Assembly: GCF_014879935.1 (NCBI RefSeq)
Contig: NZ_JACSRD010000093.1
Location: forward strand, 1 to 48,865
Origin: Prosthecobacter sp.
GTDB taxonomy: Bacteria; Verrucomicrobiota; Verrucomicrobiia; Verrucomicrobiales; Verrucomicrobiaceae
Direction of reading: 5' to 3'
Length of the DNA: 48,865 bases
Numbering within the stretch: the stretch's first letter is position 1; every line of letters begins with the position of its first letter. Of this stretch, positions 7,301-15,058 are shown one piece after another. The translations under genes and the position numbers were made by a program. The notes below the pieces were generated by a model that saw only the letters and a list, made by a program, of their open reading frames with translations, was not told where the DNA came from and made no database searches.

Positions 7301-10300
7301 CCGGGCACGAGACCGGTGTTGTTCCCGACCGGGTTGATGTCCGTGACCCAGTTGCTGTTGCCACTGGCACCACCGCCATCGGAAACGGCCCACACATTGA
7401 CCGCGCCGGAGAAGCCGCCATGCCAATACGCCGTGGTGAGCTCCGTTGCGGTGGAGGCATTCACGTAAATGCCCGTCGTGTCCGCGCCCACGCTGTCGAT
7501 GGCGATGTCGGTCAGGTTGTAAAAGACACCCTTCTGATACGAGGTTCCGCCGTCCAGACCGCTGCCGGTCACGATGTGATAGGTGCCGGCGCTCATTCCT
7601 GGAAGAGCAAAGAGATTCACCTTGATCGTGCCGCTGACGCTGCTGGCACCAGTCACATTGATCGAGCCGTTCTTCAGTTCGGCACCGATGCTGGAGCCGT
7701 CCACGAGATTGAGTGCGCCGAGGGTCAAAACATCACCAGCGCCCGAAGCGTAGTCGAATGTGGCACCGGAGGAGACGGAGACACTGTTGCTGGCCGCCAG
7801 CGCGGTGTTGGCGGTGTCGAAGACGCGGCCGGCGGAGACCGTCAAACCACCCGTGAAGCTGTTCGCGCCTTCCAAGGTGAGCGTTCCAGCCGTCGTCTTG
7901 GTCAAACCGGCGCCGCCGTTGATTTCAGCCACGTTGCGCAGGATCCCGCTCTGCGCATTGAAGGTGTCCACCTGGATGTTTCCACCCGTGAGGTCCAGCG
8001 TGGCGCCGTTCAGCGTCAGCGTGCTCTGATTGTCGCCTGTGGCACCTTCAGCGAGGTTCCCCTGCACCGTGACCACGCCGCCAGTGAGGTTCAGCGTGCC
8101 TTTGGCGTAGCCGGTGCTGGGACTGCCTGCCGTGTGACGGGCGATGATGATGTCTCCCGCGACATCCAGCGTGCCGCCCGTGACATTCATGGTGCCGGTG
8201 CTGTTGCCATTGATGCCCACGGTGCCGTCCTGGTTGTCCGCGATCACCACGGTGCCCGCGCGGAGCGTGCCGCCTTCCACATTGAGCGTGGCGTGATTGA
8301 TGTTCGCGTTTCCACCCGGCCAGGCACCGCCCATGACGGTCTGAGCCTGGTCGCTGTTCAGCGTGCGGGCCACGATCACGTTGTTCGCGTCAATGATGCC
8401 CTGGTTGAAGCTGAAGGTCGCCAGGCCATAGCCGAATCCGTTGCCAGGATCGACCTGACTCGCGACTCCGAGTATCATATCATCCAGCAGCATGTCCACA
8501 TAGCCACCACGGAGATCCACACGGCCATGGGGCGAGGAAGAACCACCCACGCTGGCTCCGTTCACAAACGTCGTCGTTGTATTGGCTCCCAGGGTCAAAT
8601 CGGTCCGTCCTACACCATCCTGGGCACGAATCACGAGGGCCGGCGTGCCGCTGAGACCGGTCTGGAACACCAGATCCGACGTCGTGCGAGCCTGGCCGAC
8701 GAGGATGGAGTTCGCGTTGATCACGTTCGTCAGGCCTAGCTCCATCTTGGTCCCGGTGAGCGTTCCCGTGCCGCTGCCGGCTCCGATGCGAATGATGTTG
8801 GCGGTGATCGTGTTGTTCTGCGCCAGTTTCGTCTTGGTGATCGTCTGCGACACAGAGCTGAAACCGAGGTTAAACTCCTTCACATTCGCGTTGAAGCTCT
8901 GCAGCCCGGCGACATCGAAGGTCAGCGTGCCATTGCCCGTCACGGTGTTGCGAATCTCCACATTCTGCGTCGCTGCGTCGATCACCCATGCGCCACCACC
9001 GGTCGCGGTGAAGGTGCCGCTGCCAGTCGCCGCCGCGCCGAAGATCAGCCCGCCGGTTTGCGTCAGTGTGGCCCCGGCATCGATCACGATCTGATTGCCC
9101 GTGCCGAAATTGATCTGCAACGCCCCCATGGTCTGGTCGAACGTGTTCAAGTCCAGCGTGCCCACCGTCGTGCCATTGCCCAGCGTCACATTGCCCCCGA
9201 GCGGCAGCGCATTCACCGCCCCCATGGCGAGCGTTCCTTGCAGGATGTTCGTCGTTCCGCTGTAAGTGCTGGCGGTCGAAGTAATCGTCACCGTGCCAGT
9301 CGTCGTTTTGTCGATGCCGGTGCTCCCAGCCAGCCTGCCGCTGACCGTGCCATCACGCAGATCGAAGTTGGACGTGCTGCTCAAGCTGCCCGTGCCACCT
9401 CCGATGGTGCCTCCGTTGACCAGCGTCACCAAACTGACCGTGTCAGTGAACGAAGCCACATCCAGCACCGCCGTGGCACCGCTGACGAGAATCGTGCCGC
9501 TGAAGACATCGTTCGCCCCGAGTGCCAGCGTGCCGGCTGAAACCGTGGTCAGGCCGGTGTAGGTCTGCGTTCCCGACAGCGTCTGGGTTCCAGAACCGGT
9601 CTTGGTCAGGCTCAACTGGCCGCTGCCGTCCTGAATCACCGTCCCGGAGCTCGCGCTGACGTTGTTGCCGCCCACGTTCAAAATCACGCTGCCTGTGCCG
9701 CTGTTCGTCACCACACCGCCCGTGCCACCGAGACCGCCGATCGTCTCCGTGCGGTCGTTGAGGTCCAAAACACCGCCCGCATTCACGCTGACGACGGAAC
9801 TGTCCGAAATCTGGTCGAGCGCCATCAAACGCACCGTGTCAGTCCCGCTGCCATCACCGATGCTCAGCCCTGCGGAGATCGCGTCGGTCCCGGTCAGCTT
9901 GTTTAAAAGCAGAAGACCGCCATGCACCGCAATCGTGCCGCTGAGCGTGTTGTCCAGCGTTCCTGAGAGCGTCAGAGTTCCGTCACCTGTCTTGGTAAAT
10001 CCGTTCGCTCCGCTGACAATAAGACCAAACTCCAGACCGCTTGAAGCCGCGTCCACATCAACAGCCGCACCGTCGGTTCCGAAGGAGAGATCGGTGTTCA
10101 GCTTCACCAAACCCGCGCCGCTGTTCACGGTGATGGCCGTCGCCTTGGCGAGCGTCAGCGCATAGCTCATGTCACTCAGCAGGATGGCCGCGCTGTCGTT
10201 GAAGGTGAGCGAACCAAGGGTCATGTTCGCGCCCAAGGTCATGCTCGACTGGTTCGTGGCCGAGTTGGCGGAGAAAATTGTGTTGGTGTTCATGCCGGGA

Positions 10301-12423
10301 ACCAGACCCGTGTTGTTTCCAGTGGCATTGATTCCCGTGACCCAATTGCTGTGCCCGCTGGCACCACCGCCATCCGAAACGGCCCACACGTTGGTCGCTC
10401 CAGTAAAACCGCCGAACCAGTAGGCGTCCGTGAGTTCCGTCGCGGTGGACACGTTCGCGAAAATGCCGCTGGCGTCCGCTCCGACGCCGTTCACGCCGAA
10501 GTTGGTCGTGTTGTAGAAGCTGCCCGTCTGGTAAACCGCACCTACGACGTCGAAACCGCTGCCCGTGACGATGTGGTAGGCTCCGTTGGTGTAATTCATG
10601 CCCGGGATGCCGAACACATCGACCTTGATCGTTCCCGTGCTGCTGCCGGTGCCTGTCACGTTGATCGAACCTTCTTTGAGCTCGGCTCCAATCGTCGAGC
10701 CACCCGCCAGAGACAAGCTGGTGAGCGTGAGCACCTGTCCGGCGCCCGGAGCATGGTCAAACGCAGCCGGGTTGGCCACGCTCACCGTGGAACTGGAGCC
10801 GAACCCGCTGCTGCTGGCCACCACCAGCCTGCCCGCATTGACGCTGACCGCGCCTGAAAACGCATTCGTACCGCCGAGCACCAGCGTGCCTGCCCCTGTC
10901 TTGCTCCAGCCCGCGCCGTCATTGATCTCGCTCACATTGCGCAGCACGCCTGACTGCAGGTTCAAGGTGTCCACCTTGATGGAGCCGTTGGTGAGATCCA
11001 AAACCGCGCCATTGAGCGTCAGCGTGCTCAGGTTGTTCGCGTAACCGCCGGACGTTCCTTCCTTGATGTTTCCTCCCACCGTGACAAAGCCCCCGGTCAG
11101 CGTGGCGATGCCTTCGGTTCTGCCGCTGCTCGGCGTCGCATTCGTCCGGGTGGCGAGCGTGAGATCGCCGGTGATGAAAGTGGTGCCTCCGGAGATGTTC
11201 AGCGCTCCCTTGATGGCCGCGTTCACATTCACGCCCGCCGTCGCATTGGTCGGATCGGAGCCGAACCCGTCCAGGTTTTCAGCAATCGTGACGCTGCCCG
11301 CAGTGAAGATGCCGCCCGTGATGTTCAAGGTACCGTGTGTGGTGGCACCCGTGTAGTCGCCATTAGTTCCGGTATAGTTGATTGCCTGGGATGTGATGTT
11401 CAGCGCCCGGCCGATCGTCACCGATTTCGCATCGACCGTTCCCTGTGCGACGGTCAGATTGCCATTTCCATGGCCGATTCGATCCGAGGCCACGCTTCCA
11501 GCGACACCGAGCACGAGTTCATCCAGCAGGAAGTCCACGCTCACGCCGGTGAGATTCACGTTCGCCGTGGAGGCGCTGGAGCCGCCCGAGTTCGCACCGT
11601 AGGCACTGCCGTTGATGCCCAGGATCAAATCCGACCGGCTGACGCCGCCGCTGGTCCCGCGAATGGCCCAGGTGGGATTCGTGACGCCCGCCTGCACGCT
11701 CACCGTCGTGCTGGCACGCGCGGCGGCGATGATGATCGTGTTGGCATTGAAGGTGTTCGTCTTGCCGAGTTTGACGGTGTTCGTGCCGCCACCGTTGCCG
11801 TAATTGGCCCCGAAACGCATCGTATTGGCTGTGATCGTGTTGCTGTTGGCGGAGAGGGTGAAATTGACCTTCGTCTGGTTCGAGCCGTAGCCGACATTGA
11901 ACTGATTGACCGTCGCCGTGAAGCTGGCGATTCCGCTCAAATCCAAATTCATCGTGTTGGCACCGCCCGTGTTGCTGTTCTGCACGAGGAAGTTCTGTCC
12001 AGAGGCATTGATCACCAGCGATCCCCCGCCCGTGAACGACACGCCATGGCTGCCGCTGAGCTGGTTGCTCAAAACACTGAACACATCGCCGGTGGTGAGC
12101 GCGGAGCTGATGGTCAGCTCGTTCGCCAGTTGCAGCCGATGATAAAACGTGGTGCCTGTGGCGTGGGAAAAGGACAGCCCTGAGATCGTGTAGGTTCCAT
12201 CCACGATGCTGCTCACCGTGGTGCTGTTCGCGGCGATGCCGGTTTCGTTGAAGATCACGATCGTTCCAGTCGGCGAGGCGTTGGTGGACCAGTTGCTGGT
12301 GGAACTCCACTTGTCATCACCCGCTCCATCCACCCAGGTGGACTGGGCATGGGCAGGCGGGCAGATCTGGAGTAGGAGATTCGAGACGACGAGACAGCAG
12401 CAGAGGAAGCGAGAGCCTTTCAT
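4315..12423 (-). CDS. giant autotransporter-associated beta-strand repeat protein with PEP-CTERM anchor
   Basis: The product is about 2,702 residues from the ATG at 12423. The signal peptide (MKGSRFLCCCLVV, ending PAHA before QSTW) is followed by Gly/Thr/Ser/Asn-rich beta-helix sequence. At least nine units resemble the autotransporter-associated beta-strand repeat, for example GDGTLTLSG...TVSAGTL. The C-terminus is a PEP-CTERM signal: VPEPGRMSLLLLAAAIFAL followed by RRRRRS. No outer-membrane beta-barrel is present, so export and processing would use exosortase; no exosortase is in the window. The chain contains three diverged copies of a ~1,000-residue module. Likely a large surface or matrix adhesin. 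An alternative start 14 codons upstream would precede the signal peptide and is not preferred. Confidence 0.85.
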   Translation of the reverse strand: MKGSRFLCCCLVVSNLLLQICPPAHAQSTWVDGAGDDKWSSTSNWSTNASPTGTIVIFNETGIAANSTTVSSIVDGTYTISGLSFSHATGTTFYHRLQLANELTISSALTTGDVFSVLSNQLSGSHGVSFTGGGSLVINASGQNFLVQNSNTGGANTMNLDLSGIASFTATVNQFNVGYGSNQTKVNFTLSANSNTITANTMRFGANYGNGGGTNTVKLGKTNTFNANTIIIAAARASTTVSVQAGVTNPTWAIRGTSGGVSRSDLILGINGSAYGANSGGSSASTANVNLTGVSVDFLLDELVLGVAGSVASDRIGHGNGNLTVAQGTVDAKSVTIGRALNITSQAINYTGTNGDYTGATTHGTLNITGGIFTAGSVTIAENLDGFGSDPTNATAGVNVNAAIKGALNISGGTTFITGDLTLATRTNATPSSGRTEGIATLTGGFVTVGGNIKEGTSGGYANNLSTLTLNGAVLDLTNGSIKVDTLNLQSGVLRNVSEINDGAGWSKTGAGTLVLGGTNAFSGAVSVNAGRLVVASSSGFGSSSTVSVANPAAFDHAPGAGQVLTLTSLSLAGGSTIGAELKEGSINVTGTGSSTGTIKVDVFGIPGMNYTNGAYHIVTGSGFDVVGAVYQTGSFYNTTNFGVNGVGADASGIFANVSTATELTDAYWFGGFTGATNVWAVSDGGGASGHSNWVTGINATGNNTGLVPGMNTNTIFSANSATNQSSMTLGANMTLGSLTFNDSAAILLSDMSYALTLAKATAITVNSGAGLVKLNTDLSFGTDGAAVDVDAASSGLEFGLIVSGANGFTKTGDGTLTLSGTLDNTLSGTIAVHGGLLLLNKLTGTDAISAGLSIGDGSGTDTVRLMALDQISDSSVVSVNAGGVLDLNDRTETIGGLGGTGGVVTNSGTGSVILNVGGNNVSASSGTVIQDGSGQLSLTKTGSGTQTLSGTQTYTGLTTVSAGTLALGANDVFSGTILVSGATAVLDVASFTDTVSLVTLVNGGTIGGGTGSLSSTSNFDLRDGTVSGRLAGSTGIDKTTTGTVTITSTASTYSGTTNILQGTLAMGAVNALPLGGNVTLGNGTTVGTLDLNTFDQTMGALQINFGTGNQIVIDAGATLTQTGGLIFGAAATGSGTFTATGGGAWVIDAATQNVEIRNTVTGNGTLTFDVAGLQSFNANVKEFNLGFSSVSQTITKTKLAQNNTITANIIRIGAGSGTGTLTGTKMELGLTNVINANSILVGQARTTSDLVFQTGLSGTPALVIRAQDGVGRTDLTLGANTTTTFVNGASVGGSSSPHGRVDLRGGYVDMLLDDMILGVASQVDPGNGFGYGLATFSFNQGIIDANNVIVARTLNSDQAQTVMGGAWPGGNANINHATLNVEGGTLRAGTVVIADNQDGTVGINGNSTGTMNVTGGTLDVAGDIIIARHTAGSPSTGYAKGTLNLTGGVVTVQGNLAEGATGDNQSTLTLNGATLDLTGGNIQVDTFNAQSGILRNVAEINGGAGLTKTTAGTLTLEGANSFTGGLTVSAGRVFDTANTALAASNSVSVSSGATFDYASGAGDVLTLGALNLVDGSSIGAELKNGSINVTGASSVSGTIKVNLFALPGMSAGTYHIVTGSGLDGGTSYQKGVFYNLTDIAIDSVGADTTGIYVNASTATELTTAYWHGGFSGAVNVWAVSDGGGASGNSNWVTDINPVGNNTGLVPGANTSVIFSANSAGNQTSMVLGADMSVGTLTFNDAAAVALNDPDYQLTLNGANAITVSNGAGAVSLNVHLLLNGAAPALSVDAGSAGLTLGGIVSGADAFTKSGGGTLVFTGVEANDYSGQASVTEGTLVLDKDNGVTAITGDLVVGDGSGTDTVRLQSLEQIADDADLTLNSSGVLDLAGQTETLGGVSGTGRITNSSTLAATLAVGAGDESSSFSGLIEDGTGMLSLIKTGDGTLTLSGSHTFSGSLSVLSGTLSVAAVNNAVVSGVFGNSTQAIQLGSNGKTATLQYTGATASTDRDFSLASGGTGVIEITSSATELTLSGSIGGTGNFAKIGPGTLILASANDYTGSTFIEQGEVVVGADGALPDGTDVIFGSTDPAVPGTLAVTLDLSAHSATIGDLKVFVNSSSVTSNVVIGAAQSLNISGAVLIGPNVTGTNTATKLTFSGGGTLNVGSGAVPTNAGFQIGGSTVDGKGNAVTLDMSGLSHFNAYLGTGTFFVGDAADSGGGGSGNVTFTMATDNFINAQRFSTDNAHYTNTTLVNLGTGANIIQADTVTIGISDGRGAGTFGFAAGNTTGTLTIRAQDGVSRAAMTVAYAVTAGTGAGPAQTADFRNHTTDLLLSDLKIGGRLAGTGANNTTGTFHFNQGTLDVTKVTIGDKSGGGTATVTGNFNISGGTVKIGAGGIAMASNTTSTGASAVANVYFTGGTITIDGDVVRTGATSGGASTANVKVGGTVDLDMKGHDIGDASNAVALTVEGGTLRNVGEINGGGAVTKTTTGSLVLDGTNTFTGSTAVDAGSWFVNGAHSGGAGYAISANATLGGMGFVTVAGGNDITIATNGKLSVGDATPAAATLSLDTTSGGALVFQDNSSLEMDLFSANTGGLNVSDLLNLDGTLTIGSNVSLNVINSTSLPTTAWQDGDTWQLFDWSGVSLRTGTFSTVLPDLTGTGLTWDLGDLYTGGAISVVLVPEPGRMSLLLLAAAIFALRRRRRSQD
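5200..12060 (-). repeat. three diverged copies of a ~3.0 kb coding module
   Basis: Comparable protein blocks recur inside the giant gene. GGGSLVINASGQN (near 12025), TGGGAWVIDAATQN (near 9000) and SGGGTLNVGSG (near 5965) begin equivalent segments about 3.0 kb apart. AYWFGGFTGATNVWAVSDGG (near 10420) and AYWHGGFSGAVNVWAVSDGG (near 7430) are another pair with the same spacing. Boundaries are approximate; the third copy lacks the AYW block. Confidence 0.65.
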
Positions 12424-12438
12424 GGACACACGACAGGA

Positions 12439-12504
12439 GTCCTGACGCTCAGAGACGAAGGGCAAACAGGGGTTTTTGCTCGCATCGTCGTCCGTCGTCA
12501 GGAC
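12439..12504. promoter_or_regulatory. inverted repeat in the leader of the giant gene
   Basis: GTCCTGACG (12439-12447) and CGTCAGGAC (12496-12504) are perfect 9-bp inverted copies within 85 bp upstream of the ATG at 12423. They could be an operator or a leader hairpin. The rest of 12505-12666 holds nothing I can identify. Confidence 0.3.
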
Positions 12505-12666
12505 AGATTTTTTTGGGGGGGCGGCAAATTAAACCATCCTGACTGCTGCGCAGCGGATTCTGCACTAAACGCCAAACATGGCGCCAGGCACGACATCAAC
12601 CCTTGGCTTTCGTGCAGGCAATCCCCTGTGCCGAAAACATGAAACCACAATCAATCCGGGTCCAAC

Positions 12667-12834
12667 TCATTCCCCGTCGCCGTCCGCACCATCGTCCCAG
12701 CCCGCCAAATCATCAGCATAGGGTTCGGCACCGCCACAGCCTTGCTGGCGGTCGAACTCTTCCTCCAACTCCAGCAACCGCTTGAGTTCGGCCTCGTCTT
12801 TGTGCTCAGGAAGAACGTTGGTTTGCGGTGTCAT
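12667..12834 (-). CDS. small acidic hypothetical protein
   Basis: A 55-residue frame starts at the ATG at 12834, only 13 bp after the stop of the dehydratase gene and on the same strand. The product begins MTPQTNVLPEHKDEAELKRL, has one amphipathic helix rich in Glu and Leu, and ends in an acidic tail (DDLAGWDDGADGDGE). The contiguous position suggests co-transcription with the dehydratase. No family is recognised. A longer frame through the same region overlaps the dehydratase out of frame and is less likely. Confidence 0.5.
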   Translation of the reverse strand: MTPQTNVLPEHKDEAELKRLLELEEEFDRQQGCGGAEPYADDLAGWDDGADGDGE

Positions 12835-12847
12835 GGGCGGTCGGCTG

Positions 12848-14590
12848 TTAAAAAATATCCGGCTCCGGCACCGCGGGGCCGTGCTGGAGGAAATCGAAGT
12901 CAGCGCCTTGATCCGCCTGCGTGACGTGCTCGACGAAAAGCTTCGCGTAGCCGCGGTGGTAGCGTTGCGGAGCGGGTTTCCAGGCGGCGCGACGCTTTTC
13001 AAGCTCCTCGTCGCTGACGTGGAGGTGCAGTTTGCGATTCGGCACATCGAGTTCGATGAGGTCGCCATTTTTAACGAGGGCGAGCGGGCCGCCGACGGCG
13101 CTTTCAGGCGCGATGTGCAGGGCGCACGCGCCGTAGCTGGTGCCGCTCATGCGGCAGTCGCTCAGGCGCACCATGTCGCGGATGCCTTGCATGATGAGCT
13201 TCTTCGGGATCGGCAGTTGGCCCCACTCCGGCATGCCGGGAGCACCGACCGGGCCCGCGTTGCGTAGGATGAGCACGGTGTCCTTCGTCACATCGAGATC
13301 CATGTCCTCGATGGCCGCTTTCATCTCGGGATAGCTGTCAAAGACGAGCGCGGGGCCGGTGTGCGTGCAGAGTTCCTTCGTGGCGGCGGCGTGTTTGATG
13401 ACCGCGCCGTTGGGGCAAAGGTTGCCGCGCAGGATGGCGGTGCCGCCATCGGGCTGGAGCGGATTCTGGGGCGTGCGAATGACATCTTCGTTGTGAATGA
13501 TCGCCTCGGCGATGTTTTCGCCGAGCGTCTTGCCGGTGATGGTGGCCACGTCGGTGTGCAAGAGCTCGCGCATGCCGTTCAGCAGCGCCGTGAGGCCGCC
13601 AGCGAGGAAAAACTCCTCCATCAAATATTTGCCCGCGGGACGCAGATTCGCCAAAAGCGGCACTTTGCGGCTGATCTCGTCAAATTTCTCCAAGGGCAGC
13701 GGAATGCCGAGACGTCCGGCCATGGCGATGAGATGCACGATGGCGTTTGTGCTGCCGCCGAGCGCCATATCGACCGCGATGGCGTTTTCAAACGAGCGCT
13801 CGGTGACGATACCGGAAGGTTTGCGGTCCAGCCACACGTTCTCGATGATCTGACGGCCCGCAGCGGCGGCCATGCGCGTGTGCGCACTGTCCACGGCCGG
13901 AATCGACGATGCACCCGGCATCACGAGGCCAAGCGTCTCCGCCAGCGCCGTGAGCGTGCTCGCGGTGCCCATCGTCATGCAATGACCGGGGCTGCGGGCG
14001 ATGCCGTCCTCGATCTCGCACCACTGATCCCAGCTCAAATTGCCCGCCCGCTTCTCGTCCCAGTATTTCCACACATCGCTGCCGCTGCCGAGCGTGTCGC
14101 CGCGCCAGTTGCCCTTCATCATCGGGCCGCAGGGCATGTAGATGACCGGGATGTCCATGCTGAAGGCCCCCATGAGCAGCCCCGGCGTGGATTTGTCGCA
14201 TCCGCCGAGCAGCACCGCGCCGTCGATGGGATTCGCGCGGAGCATTTCCTCCGTCTCCATCGCCAAAAAATTGCGATGAAACATCGCCGTCGGCTTCGTC
14301 AGCATCTCGCCGACCGACATCACCGGGATCTCCATCGGATGACCGCCCGCCTGGAGCACGCCGCGCTTCACCGCATCGGCCGTGAGGCGCAAATGCATGT
14401 GGCAGGAGTTCAGATCGCTCCAGGTATTGAGGATGCCGATCACCGGCTTGCCCACGATGTCCTCATTGCCCCAGCCATTCTGCTTCGCACGCGAACGATG
14501 GCCAAAAGAGCGCAGCTCGTCGCGGCCATACCAGCGCCAGGAGCGGAGTTGTTCGGGAGTCTTGCGGACGGGAGTGGTGGGGGAGGACAT
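12848..14590 (-). CDS. IlvD/Edd-family sugar-acid dehydratase (L-arabonate dehydratase type)
   Basis: The 580-residue protein belongs to the iron-sulfur dehydratase family that removes water from sugar acids or dihydroxy acids. Three Cys ligands for a [2Fe-2S] cluster are visible: Cys63 (DLNSCHMH), Cys131 (GGCDKSTPG) and Cys204 (GHCMTMGTAST). Segments such as PCGPMMKGNWRG and RMSGTSYGACALH match the pentonate/aldonate branch (L-arabonate, D-xylonate) rather than branched-chain IlvD. It would act in cytosolic oxidative sugar-acid catabolism, yielding a 2-keto-3-deoxy acid. The start at 14590 (MSSPTTPVRK) is chosen because the upstream in-frame extension translates an ATCC-rich repeat. Substrate specificity is inferred. 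Confidence 0.85.
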   Translation of the reverse strand: MSSPTTPVRKTPEQLRSWRWYGRDELRSFGHRSRAKQNGWGNEDIVGKPVIGILNTWSDLNSCHMHLRLTADAVKRGVLQAGGHPMEIPVMSVGEMLTKPTAMFHRNFLAMETEEMLRANPIDGAVLLGGCDKSTPGLLMGAFSMDIPVIYMPCGPMMKGNWRGDTLGSGSDVWKYWDEKRAGNLSWDQWCEIEDGIARSPGHCMTMGTASTLTALAETLGLVMPGASSIPAVDSAHTRMAAAAGRQIIENVWLDRKPSGIVTERSFENAIAVDMALGGSTNAIVHLIAMAGRLGIPLPLEKFDEISRKVPLLANLRPAGKYLMEEFFLAGGLTALLNGMRELLHTDVATITGKTLGENIAEAIIHNEDVIRTPQNPLQPDGGTAILRGNLCPNGAVIKHAAATKELCTHTGPALVFDSYPEMKAAIEDMDLDVTKDTVLILRNAGPVGAPGMPEWGQLPIPKKLIMQGIRDMVRLSDCRMSGTSYGACALHIAPESAVGGPLALVKNGDLIELDVPNRKLHLHVSDEELEKRRAAWKPAPQRYHRGYAKLFVEHVTQADQGADFDFLQHGPAVPEPDIF

Positions 14591-14592
14591 TG

Positions 14593-14629
14593 TGACAGGA
14601 TGAACGGGATCAGGGAGGATTAACAGGAT
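14593..14629 (-). repeat. ATCC-unit microsatellite-like repeat upstream of the dehydratase
   Basis: On the minus strand four consecutive degenerate units occur: ATCCTGTTA, ATCCTCCCTG, ATCCCGTTC, ATCCTGTCA. They end 2 bp before the chosen ATG. Similar short tracts are, from memory, scattered through verrucomicrobial and planctomycete genomes. Confidence 0.5.
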
Positions 14630-14774
14630 GGATGGCGTCCGGTCAAATCGTCCTCGTTCTCCTCTCAAACTCGTCCTCGATCAAATCGCCCAGCAGTCCC
14701 AAAAACGATCGATACCCAGGTTTTCCGACGGGTGCGATACCGGAATGGGGTGTATCGAGGGTGGTGTATGCTAC

Positions 14775-14965
14775 GTCGCGGCAGCGTCGTGGAGTGCCGG
14801 TGGCAGAGATGCGAGGGCGCTGCACGCGCATCGACGACACCGCTGTCGCCTGCCGGAGAGTATCCAAAGGTCTGATCGAGTTCTTTCCACGCTCGACAGC
14901 GGTGTCGCCGGGGCAGGCTTGCGCCTTGCCCCTCTGCCACACGCACTCCACGACGCTGTCGCGAC
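14775..14965. repeat. long imperfect inverted repeat (interspersed palindromic element)
   Basis: The left arm (14775-14848) and the right arm (14894-14965) are near-identical inverted copies. Both carry CAGCGTCGTGGAGTGC near the outer end and CGACACCGCTGTCG at the inner end, with the middle of the arms diverged. The spacer is about 45 bp. The element could form a ~70-bp stem. It occupies most of the 468-bp interval between the divergent genes at 14590 and 15059; sequence to its right, up to about 15045, may belong to the same element. No protein gene is supported in this interval. Confidence 0.75.
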
Positions 14966-15018
14966 TTCGGAGACGCATGCTGCTGGTTCTCGCGCCCAAA
15001 CCGCGTCCGACATCGTCC

Positions 15019-15048
15019 TTGCCGCCACTCCGTAGTTCCTGCTACAAC
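15019..15048 (+). promoter_or_regulatory. candidate promoter of the haem-binding protein gene
   Basis: TTGCCG (15019-15024) and TACAAC (15043-15048) are separated by 18 bp. The -10-like hexamer ends 10 bp before the ATG at 15059. Confidence 0.45.
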
Positions 15049-15058
15049 CTGTCAGACC

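Noticed and set aside
7420..8739. 439-residue plus-strand ORF
   Set aside because: Shadow of the repetitive giant PEP-CTERM gene; its apparent repeats mirror the sense-strand repeats.
4315..12423. Type V autotransporter
   Set aside because: Beta-strand passenger-like repeats are present but there is no C-terminal beta-barrel; the end is a PEP-CTERM signal.
13361..14623. 420-residue plus-strand ORF
   Set aside because: Antisense to the iron-sulfur dehydratase, whose Cys ligands and motifs are clear.
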